Source: CAYWMP01 sp964459445 (GTDB lineage Bacteria > Desulfobacterota > DSM-4660 > Desulfatiglandales > HGW-15). From it: 16,660 nt of DNA. Under the pieces are notes generated by a model. The model saw only the letters and a program-made list of their open reading frames with translations, did no database searches and was not told the DNA's origin. This document shows, in pieces, positions 7,295 to 12,660 of this stretch. The first letter of the stretch is position 1, and every line of letters starts with the position of its first letter. The DNA is taken from assembly GCA_964459445.1 (NCBI GenBank), contig CAYWMP010000133.1:1-16660 (forward strand). Reading direction: 5' to 3'. Both the position numbers and the translations under genes were made by a program.

Positions 7295-7309
7295 GGATAC
7301 TTAGTACTC
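7295..7309. promoter_or_regulatory. Putative enhancer-binding-protein site B2 (GGATA-N5-TACTC)
   Basis: GGATACTTAGTACTC has a perfect left half and two mismatches on the right. It is recognised mainly by position: its centre (7302) is 43 bp from B1 and 107 bp upstream of the -24 GG, identical to site A2. Confidence 0.6.
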
Positions 7310-7406
7310 ATGTACCTGCATAAACCCTCCTTCCTAAAGAGTCAAATTCAGCAAACCAAAGAAAATAAAATCCAGATATCAGTCGGTTAGACAATCGACA
7401 AAAACT

Positions 7407-7424
7407 TTGGCACCCCTATTGCTC
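7407..7424 (+). promoter_or_regulatory. Sigma-54 promoter of the ZraP-like gene
   Basis: TTTGGCACCCCTATTGCT has the -24 GG at 7409-7410 and the -12 GC at 7421-7422, with 10 bp between. The predicted start is near 7434. In E. coli, zraP is also sigma-54 dependent and activated by ZraR, which supports the assignment. Confidence 0.85.
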
Positions 7425-7466
7425 TATAGTTCGGTCAACTTCAAAGACAATTAAGGAGATCAACCC

Positions 7467-7928
7467 ATGAAAAGATTAGCAATAGGAATAGGCGTTTCGA
7501 TTCTAGTGATAGCCCTGACAGCCCCCACATTCGCACGTGGTTGGGGCAGAGGCGGCGGAAACTGTTGGCGAGGCAATCAGGCCTATGGAAGCTATGACCG
7601 GGAAAGAGAGGGTCAGCTAAACGAGTTTGATCAGACATTCTATGATGAAATGAGCGCATTAAGAAATGATATGTGGGCAAAGTCCAGGGAACTCGATGAC
7701 GTTTTGAACAGCTCGAATCCTGATGTTGACAGGGCGAAAGAAATTCAAAAGGAAATGAGTGAACTCAGGGCTAAGATGGACCAGAAAAGGCTTGATTATC
7801 AATTAGAGGCACGCAAAAACGGCTCTGTTCTTCAATTTGGCAAAGGATACGGCAGAGGTTTCGGTCCCGGTCGGGGAGGTTATGGCAGGGGCATGGGTTA
7901 TGGCCCTATGGGCGGAGGTTGGAATTAA
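7467..7928 (+). CDS. ZraP/CnrX-like periplasmic metal-resistance protein
   Basis: Periplasmic protein of 153 aa. The start has AAGGAG at good spacing. A Sec signal peptide (residues 1-23, ending PTFA) is followed by a Gly-rich segment GWGRGGGNCW containing Cys33. The middle (about 55-115) is helical and charged: 'FYDEMSALRNDMWAKSREL' then 'AKEIQKEMSELRAKMDQKRLDY', the pattern of the heavy-metal-resistance (ZraP/CnrX/Spy) family. The C-terminus is Gly/Tyr/Arg-rich (GRGFGPGRGGYGRGMGYG). ZraP is a zinc-binding periplasmic chaperone that dampens envelope stress signalling, so a similar role is inferred. It is a single-gene unit between a sigma-54 promoter and a strong terminator and is probably co-regulated with the copper region at 2308-2706. 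Confidence 0.85.
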   Translation: MKRLAIGIGVSILVIALTAPTFARGWGRGGGNCWRGNQAYGSYDREREGQLNEFDQTFYDEMSALRNDMWAKSRELDDVLNSSNPDVDRAKEIQKEMSELRAKMDQKRLDYQLEARKNGSVLQFGKGYGRGFGPGRGGYGRGMGYGPMGGGWN

Positions 7929-7986
7929 GGAGGGTCTGAGTAAAGAACTGCATTCAACCAGGCTCTGAGAGCTTGATAACATAGAC

Positions 7987-8029
7987 AAAGGGGGAAACCG
8001 TTATTATCGGGTCCCCCCTTTTTTTTTTG
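7987..8029 (+). terminator. Rho-independent terminator after the ZraP-like gene
   Basis: A GC-rich stem (GGGGG from 7990 with CCCCCC at 8013-8018, inner CCG/CGG) closed by TTATTAT is followed by a run of about ten T. It lies 60 bp after the stop at 7928. Confidence 0.92.
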
Positions 8030-8143
8030 AAAAGAATTGGGAATTCAAGAATTCAAAGATTTATAGATTGATTGATTTATTATTCATCACTAACTTTGAT
8101 TCAATTGAAGGAATGCATCACGTACCGAGGTCGTCCTAGAATT

Positions 8144-8860
8144 ATGAAAACTAAAACAAGAGACAGGATCTTAATCGGAATGGGCGTCTTCGGGATTGTG
8201 GGCTTTCTTTACCTATATGCCGTAAAGCTTTTCGGCCAGCATGGGAGACCTCCTACCATAGCACTTATTGAAAATTACATAGGCCGGCCCGGCATCATCG
8301 TATTGAATGTGCTTGTCTTCGCCAGTTTCCTCGCTCTTTTGCCCTACCGCAGGGTTTCAAAGGAAAGCCATTGGAAATCAAGGGGCGCATTCGTTGGTTT
8401 TTTGATCGCGTTATTTACCGAGATGTTTGGCTTGCCCCTCGTCGTTTTTATCTTCTCACCCTTCTTTGAGTACAAGTTTATCCTCCCTTTCAGCCGGAAA
8501 TTGCTGGGGGGCTTCGGGATGATCCTGGGCACATGGATCACTTTGGCCGGCATATTCCTTGTCATTATGGGATGGCGAAAGATACACCAGGCGACGGGAC
8601 TGGTTACCGATGGGATCTACAAATATGTGAGACACCCTCAATATGTCGGGCTGTATTTCATCATGTTGGGATGGTTGCTGCACTGGCCCACCCTGCTCAC
8701 CCTTGTGCTTTTTCCCTTACTGATAGGCGTCTATTACTGGCTTGCCCTTAGAGAAGAAAAGGATGTTGAAAAGGCATTCGGCGCTGAATACGAGGAATAC
8801 AAGACTCGAACGCCTCGCTTTTTTCCCCGCTTGACAACCTTTGCAGTCAACAATGAGTAG
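8144..8860 (+). CDS. Membrane methyltransferase, ICMT/PEMT-like
   Basis: Integral membrane protein of 238 aa with about five hydrophobic segments. The ATG at 8144 is preferred because the frame upstream of it is hydrophilic and not protein-like; GAGGT lies about 12 nt before it, which is a little far. The C-terminal third carries the isoprenylcysteine carboxyl methyltransferase/phospholipid N-methyltransferase signature: 'GLVTDGIYKYVRHPQYVG', where RHPQYxG contacts SAM, followed by 'LREEKDVEKAFGAEYEEYK', with the conserved Glu pair and Tyr. Bacterial members of this group methylate small or lipid substrates that are mostly unknown. It follows the terminator of the ZraP-like gene and likely has its own promoter. 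The substrate is not predictable. Confidence 0.78.
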   Translation: MKTKTRDRILIGMGVFGIVGFLYLYAVKLFGQHGRPPTIALIENYIGRPGIIVLNVLVFASFLALLPYRRVSKESHWKSRGAFVGFLIALFTEMFGLPLVVFIFSPFFEYKFILPFSRKLLGGFGMILGTWITLAGIFLVIMGWRKIHQATGLVTDGIYKYVRHPQYVGLYFIMLGWLLHWPTLLTLVLFPLLIGVYYWLALREEKDVEKAFGAEYEEYKTRTPRFFPRLTTFAVNNE

Positions 8861-8929
8861 ATGAATAAATACTGATCTTACCGGAAAGAGATAAAACCGA
8901 AATTAAGAGCAGACTTTTAAGGTGAGGGT

Positions 8930-9490
8930 TCAGTGTTTTGGCAATGCAGAACTCGATGAAGCAATACCCTCATCCCCCTCAAAGGGTGATTCATTCGGTT
9001 CAGACAGGCCACCGATAAAACTGCTTGAGATTCGTTCTTCATCGGCGGAGTTGAGCTTACCCAATTTCCTCAGCTTTGCAGAGGTATCGAAAATAATTGA
9101 ATTCAACAGCTGGAGCGACTCGGGGCTTAATGCGTTTTTCTGTTTGGCTTCCAACATGATGAGTTGCAGCTGATTGAGGGGATTATTGACGATTTCACAT
9201 GCCGCAGTCATTGAGGCCCTCAATACTCTCAGCTTTTGTTCTTGAATTGCTAGGCGCTGGCCCTTCTCTTCTCTGATTCTAACCAAATCAAAGATCAATC
9301 CGAAACCTACTAAATTAGCAAGAAGAAGAATTTCGTCGAATTCGAAATTCTCAAGAGCCCTGAAATATCCAAGTATGGATTCAAACATATTTATATTTTG
9401 AGACGAAGCAACAAAAAAGGTTATTGCCCCTATCAGGAAAAAAACAAAGGTAACTCTGAATTCCGCAATCATTCTCCAAGGCTCTCTCAA
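8930..9490 (-). CDS. Two-TM membrane protein with histidine-kinase-like helix hairpin lacking the phospho-His
   Basis: Protein of 186 aa. A TTG start at 9490 is chosen from AAGGAG (9502-9507), about 11 nt upstream; an ATG at 9472 is the alternative but has GGAG only one base away. Two membrane segments (about residues 10-28 and 53-70) are followed by a charged coiled-coil linker (72-95). The segment CEIVNNPLNQLQLIMLEA (98-115), then 'LLNSIIFDTSAKLRKLGKL', resembles the dimerisation/phosphoacceptor hairpin of histidine kinases (H-E-x-x-N-P-L). The acceptor His is replaced by Cys98, and no ATPase domain follows; the Ser/Glu-rich tail ends the protein. A signalling or scaffolding role is inferred only. 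A sigma-54-like element lies upstream at 9608-9625. Confidence 0.65.
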   Translation of the reverse strand: MREPWRMIAEFRVTFVFFLIGAITFFVASSQNINMFESILGYFRALENFEFDEILLLANLVGFGLIFDLVRIREEKGQRLAIQEQKLRVLRASMTAACEIVNNPLNQLQLIMLEAKQKNALSPESLQLLNSIIFDTSAKLRKLGKLNSADEERISSSFIGGLSEPNESPFEGDEGIASSSSALPKH

Positions 9491-9607
9491 TTTCCTAAAT
9501 ACTCCTTCCTATTGTTTCAATTTCAGCGCTTGGTTGAGAAGAGATATCTTCAGCAATCAAAGGAAACCTTAATCAATAGAGATTTCGGGTAACGCGTAAA
9601 CTAGGAA

Positions 9608-9625
9608 ATGCAATTTTTTTGCCAA
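9608..9625 (-). promoter_or_regulatory. Possible sigma-54 promoter upstream of the two-TM protein
   Basis: The minus strand reads TTTGGCAAAAAAATTGCA, with GG at 9623-9622 and GC at 9611-9610, 10 bp apart. The predicted start (about 9598) gives a leader of about 107 nt. Unlike the other three promoters, no GGATA-N5-TATCC site is found at the 105-150 bp positions. Confidence 0.5.
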
Positions 9626-9690
9626 ACACAGGAAAGCCATCGCCGCACCACTATCGAAATCATGCCTTGACGAAGGATCGGGGCATCCTG

Positions 9691-9746
9691 GGGCCCACTT
9701 ACGTCATGGTGAAGGCATTAAAGAGCCTTCCAGAGCGAGTGGGCCC
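9691..9746. repeat. Nested inverted repeats at the end of the Cys/His-rich gene
   Basis: Outer arms GGGCCCACT (9691-9699) and AGTGGGCCC (9738-9746) are perfect. Inside lies a second hairpin, GAAGGC (9711-9716) with GCCTTC (9725-9730). The inner loop spans the stop codon at 9718-9720. Without a T tract it may act as a transcript stabiliser or a factor-dependent terminator. Confidence 0.5.
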
Positions 9747-9984
9747 TCACTTCAATATCTGAATGATTCATCATCTCAGTGTCCCCATATACCTCTTTCT
9801 CAGCTTTCCACATGGGGCAATTATCGGCATGATATCTATGGTGTAGTATTTTTCCGATCATAGAATCCGGGCTTTTCCGGGCATGGCTGCAAAGCGGACA
9901 GTGATGGCAAAATGTGGCTCGCATTCTCTTAAACATTCCGATATCATCCTCTTTGACTCGGCCACTGTTTTCGGTATTTTCCAT
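9718..9984 (-). CDS. Small Cys/His-rich protein, probable metal binding, function unknown
   Basis: Protein of 88 aa. The ATG at 9984 starts the part that looks protein-like; an in-frame extension to 10107 is possible but basic and Cys-rich without a clear start signal. GGGAGGAAG lies 11-14 nt upstream, somewhat far. The core is CHHCPLCSHARKSP (about 26-39), followed by 'GKILHHRYHADNCPMWKAEKEVYG'. The CxxC pairs, HH, H and later C suggest a zinc- or iron-binding fold. No known domain name can be given with confidence. It sits between two signalling-like genes on the same strand and may form a loose unit with them. Confidence 0.6.
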   Translation of the reverse strand: MENTENSGRVKEDDIGMFKRMRATFCHHCPLCSHARKSPDSMIGKILHHRYHADNCPMWKAEKEVYGDTEMMNHSDIEVRAHSLWKAL

Positions 9985-10203
9985 GGTTTGTATTTCTTCC
10001 TCCCAAAAACGGTAAAAGAAAGCTGTTATTCGAATGTTTCTACAACATTGATTTTTGCTTCTCTTACGATGTTTTTTGTTAAGGTGATAAACCGCGTTCC
10101 CATCCAATGCTTCGAAGGGCGTCCATACTATGACCCTTTTTTGTTCTTTGAATAGCTTCAGACGCAGTCGATATGGTGGAAATGGCCGGATTCTAATTGC
10201 GCA

Positions 10204-10572
10204 CTACTGAATAGAGCTAGAAGATCCCCGTAGGAGTGCCTTTATTTTTTCTTGAAGTATCGTGAAATCCGGAGTTTTCACGATATTTTCATCACACAAA
10301 TTTTTTGAAGCCTTCGAAGGAGATTCGGTCAAAGTACATATGGCCCCCTGCATATGCGGCTGTAGTTGTTTCAGGTTCTTGATCAATTCCTCTGAATTGA
10401 AATCCGGGAGTTCCTCTTCGACGACGGCTACATCGATGTGTTGTTGTGAAGCTAAATCTATTGCCTCTTTACCCTTTAAGGCCACATAAACGCGATGTCC
10501 TTCCTCCTCCAGAACCTCCCGATAAAGTGACCCAAGGGTGAAATAACTTTCTACTATTAGAATGTTTGCCAT
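10204..10572 (-). CDS. Stand-alone pseudo-receiver domain protein (phospho-Asp replaced by Glu)
   Basis: Protein of 122 aa, essentially one CheY-like receiver domain with no output domain. AGGAGGT precedes the ATG at 10572. The fold pattern is clear: 'NILIVES' (beta1), 'LYREVLEEEGHRVYVALKGKEAIDLA' (alpha1-beta2-alpha2), 'IDVAVVEEELPDF' (beta3) and the late Lys in 'NIVKTPDF' (beta5). Key residues differ from active receivers: the usual acidic pair after beta1 is E8-S9, and the phosphoacceptor Asp is Glu52 (VVEEELP aligning with LLDxxMP). K99 is kept. It is therefore unlikely to be phosphorylated and may be locked in one state or bind partners constitutively. No promoter was clearly identified upstream. 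Confidence 0.75.
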   Translation of the reverse strand: MANILIVESYFTLGSLYREVLEEEGHRVYVALKGKEAIDLASQQHIDVAVVEEELPDFNSEELIKNLKQLQPHMQGAICTLTESPSKASKNLCDENIVKTPDFTILQEKIKALLRGSSSSIQ

Positions 10573-10857
10573 AAAAACCTCCTACATTGTTGATTTGAGG
10601 AGTCACGGGCAAATGTTTAGAAACTCAGTCCTCAGACATTGAGTCTTGGCAACCCTATCCCAAACGGGTGCAAAAACGTTTTCATATTTGTCCTTTTGCA
10701 AATGAAATCCTTACAGAGAATGAAGCGTAAATTTTTAGAGGCGCAAAGAGAAAAGGCTTTTGAGAAATAGATTCGATGCAGGTTCTTGAGAGGCGAAATT
10801 CAATAATTCACTCTATAGGGCTACCATGGGGATAGTCTGAATTAACAATGGAGAGCT

Positions 10858-11166
10858 TCAACTGTCAAAAAACCTGTATGACCCGATTTCATTTAGATCC
10901 ACAGCTACCGGCGGTTCCTCGCAGCGGTCCTTTATATCTGCCACAAAGGCTTTGAAGGCCTGGGTTTCGGTCAGAGGATTGTCCCCACCCTCTGTTTCAA
11001 TCGAAGCAAAGTGGACGAAACTCAATCCATCATTCTGTTTAAAGGATGCATACCGTATGCCATCGGGTCCGGTCTGTTTTAGCTCTTCGAATACCTTTTT
11101 GATGTAACCTTCATTCTCTGCGGCCCGGTCGGCTTTAACCTTATATCGCACCAAGATTCTCTTCAT
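10858..11166 (-). CDS. Small antibiotic-biosynthesis-monooxygenase-like (ABM) protein
   Basis: Protein of 102 aa. The start at 11166 is used because GGGAG precedes it at about 6 nt; the overlapping ATG at 11169 is the alternative, and longer forms are not protein-like. 'RILVRYKVKADRAAENEGYIKKVFEEL' followed by 'GIRYASFKQNDGLSFVHFAS' gives the alternating strand-helix pattern of a dimeric alpha/beta barrel (ABM-like). It ends 'EIGSYRFFDS'. Such proteins handle small quinones or act as cofactor-less oxygenases. It is the third gene of the unit headed by the NemR-like regulator, after the flavin split-barrel protein, suggesting a role in detoxifying reactive electrophiles or quinones. The substrate is unknown. 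Confidence 0.65.
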   Translation of the reverse strand: MKRILVRYKVKADRAAENEGYIKKVFEELKQTGPDGIRYASFKQNDGLSFVHFASIETEGGDNPLTETQAFKAFVADIKDRCEEPPVAVDLNEIGSYRFFDS

Positions 11167-11196
11167 CATTTGCTCCCATAGGAAAGAAAGGTTGTT

Positions 11197-11251
11197 GATC
11201 ATGCTCCTCCAAAACCTGAACGGGCAATCGGTTCTGAAGGAGCATGAGATC
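11197..11251 (-). repeat. Intercistronic hairpin between flavin-protein and ABM-like genes
   Basis: GATCATGCTCCT (11197-11208) pairs with AGGAGCATGAGATC (11238-11251), with a 2-nt bulge, and a short inner GAAC/GTTC stem. It lies just upstream of the ABM-like ATG and may protect or process the shared transcript. Confidence 0.5.
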
Positions 11252-11280
11252 ATTAATTCTTTAAGATTATTGCTTTTATC

Positions 11281-11733
11281 TTAATATGAAACGGACTCGG
11301 TGTGGCCGAATTCAATCGTATTATCCGTTACCAGTATTTCATTTAGCTGGACCTTTACGGCCACGAAATCCTGAGGATCGCCCGGCAAATCTTTCAGAAA
11401 TGGGAATTTTTGCATGAGCAGGCCGAAGGCCTTCTGTATCTCTTCTGGATTTTCAATTAATGCAGCAGTCCCGGTCCCTTTGAAATATTTCAATTGCTGA
11501 AGATCATCCCAACTGGGGCAATCATGGTCAATGGCAACAGCCACGTTTCCATTTTTAGTTATCTGCGCCGCCTTCCTTGAGTCTTTTCTGGTGACAAAAT
11601 ATAGGATGTTATCACTGTCACCAACCGCGAAATCCACGCCTCTTACGCAGGGCAAGCCATCGGAGTCAATTGTGGCCACATGCACCAGGTTATGGTTATT
11701 GACAACTTCATTGATTGTTTCTTTAGCACTCAT
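11281..11733 (-). CDS. Pyridoxamine-5'-phosphate-oxidase-family flavin split-barrel protein
   Basis: Cytoplasmic flavoprotein-like protein of 150 aa with a strong ribosome binding site (GGAGGAG) before the ATG at 11733. The split-barrel pattern is visible: 'NLVHVATIDSDGLPCVRGVDFAV', 'NILYFVTRKDSRKAAQITKNGNVAVAI', 'YFKGTGTAALIENPEEIQKA' and 'DFVAVKVQLNEILVTDN'. RKDSRKAAQI is the typical FMN-contact/K-x-x-Q region. Members bind FMN, F420 or heme and act as oxidoreductases of diverse substrates. It lies 62 bp after the TetR-type regulator on the same strand, which makes it a likely target of that regulator. The substrate and the cofactor choice are not determined. Confidence 0.82.
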   Translation of the reverse strand: MSAKETINEVVNNHNLVHVATIDSDGLPCVRGVDFAVGDSDNILYFVTRKDSRKAAQITKNGNVAVAIDHDCPSWDDLQQLKYFKGTGTAALIENPEEIQKAFGLLMQKFPFLKDLPGDPQDFVAVKVQLNEILVTDNTIEFGHTESVSY

Positions 11734-11772
11734 TTCATCTCCTCCTTTTCTTAAATTTTATGTGACGATAAA

Positions 11773-11794
11773 GATCAACTTAGTTCAGTTGATC
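11773..11794 (-). repeat. 8-bp perfect hairpin after the TetR-type regulator gene
   Basis: GATCAACT (11773-11780) and AGTTGATC (11787-11794) form a perfect stem with a 6-nt loop, followed on the minus strand by TTTATC. It sits directly after the regulator stop codon, so it could attenuate transcription into the flavin-protein gene. Confidence 0.5.
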
Positions 11795-11795
11795 A

Positions 11796-12377
11796 TTATT
11801 GCTTCAAAATATAGTCAAATATGAAACGGCGATGGTTCTCAAGGGGCTCCGCGCCCTTGACGATCTTCATGCGGATAAGTGCCCCTTCCCAGCTTGTGAC
11901 AATAAAATGGGCCGCCTCATGGGCGTTAAAGTCTTCCGGTAAATCTCCCCTTGTCTTGGCCTCTTCAAGGACACGCTCATACTTCCCAATCATGCGATCC
12001 ATGGCATACCTTAGTTTTTCTCGGAATTCAGGGCTGATATCTCCCAATTCCTGGGCCAGATTGCCGACAGGGCATCCGTAGCAGTAATCTTTTGATCGAA
12101 AAAATGAGATGAACTGGTCGAGGAGTCCTCTGATCCTCTCGAGGGGAGGAAGGGATTGATTCTCCAGGATATTTCCGGCAAGCTGGTCGAAATGGGCCAC
12201 GAAAAAATCAATGATCTGAAGCCCGAAATCGTCTTTATTTTTGAAATAGTTGTAGAAAGAGCCCTTGGGCACACTGGCGGCGTCGAGGATCTCTTGAATG
12301 CCGGTGTGATTGAAACCTTTGAGATGGATAATTTGAGCGCCGGTTTCGAGAATTCTTGCTTTTGTGTTTTCCTTCAT
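11796..12377 (-). CDS. NemR-like TetR-family transcriptional repressor
   Basis: DNA-binding repressor of 193 aa. The N-terminal helix-turn-helix is clear: 'ARILETGAQIIHLKGFNHTGIQEILDAASVPKGSFYNYF' (7-45). The ligand domain has 'YCYGCPVGNLAQELGDISPEFREKLRYAMD' (98-127), which aligns with the region of E. coli NemR around its redox-sensing Cys106 (SGC, then LSEDMRSAMD); Cys102 is the matching residue and Cys99 is an extra one. NemR senses electrophiles and hypochlorous acid. An operator of NemR type (12419-12435) overlaps its own promoter, so it is probably autoregulated. It heads the unit with the flavin split-barrel and ABM-like genes. The inducer is inferred, not shown. Confidence 0.88.
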   Translation of the reverse strand: MKENTKARILETGAQIIHLKGFNHTGIQEILDAASVPKGSFYNYFKNKDDFGLQIIDFFVAHFDQLAGNILENQSLPPLERIRGLLDQFISFFRSKDYCYGCPVGNLAQELGDISPEFREKLRYAMDRMIGKYERVLEEAKTRGDLPEDFNAHEAAHFIVTSWEGALIRMKIVKGAEPLENHRRFIFDYILKQ

Positions 12378-12415
12378 GGGATTAACATAGTACCTTCTTT
12401 CAATTGATTTTCTAT

Positions 12416-12444
12416 ATAATAGACCGGTCGTCTATGATTATCAA
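12416..12444 (-). promoter_or_regulatory. Sigma-70 promoter of the TetR-type regulator unit
   Basis: On the minus strand TTGATA (12444-12439) and TATTAT (12421-12416) are spaced by 17 bp, close to consensus. The TetR-type operator occupies the spacer and overlaps the -10 element, as expected for repression by steric block. Confidence 0.7.
12419..12435. promoter_or_regulatory. TetR/NemR-type operator
   Basis: ATAGACCGGTCGTCTAT is a palindrome (ATAGAC/GTCTAT around CGGTC) and resembles the TAGACCG...GGTCTA boxes bound by NemR-like repressors. It lies 42 bp upstream of the regulator start. Confidence 0.75.
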
Positions 12445-12660
12445 GCAATTTTTTCTATAAAAGGTCAAATAATCGGCACTAGGCCGGAATTTCTCAACAA
12501 AAGGATTATTGAGCTTTTGGTGAGTATATGAGATTCTAAAAAAGGGATTAATGAGCAGATCTTAAATACCACCTGAAATACACAATCACATTCCAGGGCA
12601 ATTGGAGCAGACCCTTGTATAAGGGGCCTATTCCCAAACTTCACAATAGGAGCATTTCTA

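Larger units (their letters stand above)
7087..7466. other. Control region upstream of the ZraP-like gene, 380 bp, no gene
   Basis: AT-rich non-coding stretch holding two GGATA-N5-TATCC-type sites, a sigma-54 promoter and a leader of about 33 nt. A 76-codon open frame at 7160-7390 has no ribosome binding site and no recognisable features and spans the regulatory sites, so it is not counted as a gene. Confidence 0.75.

Noticed and set aside
7160..7390. 76-codon open frame in the ZraP-like gene's control region
   Set aside because: No Shine-Dalgarno and no recognisable protein features; it covers the conserved enhancer sites.
8041..8066. GAATTC-AA-GAATTC direct repeat after the terminator
   Set aside because: Short and AT-rich; no link to a gene or larger repeat could be made.
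10620..10720. Sigma-54-like GG...GC pairs upstream of the pseudo-receiver gene on the minus strand
   Set aside because: Two candidates have 9 bp, not the strict 10 bp, between GG and GC, so they were not called.
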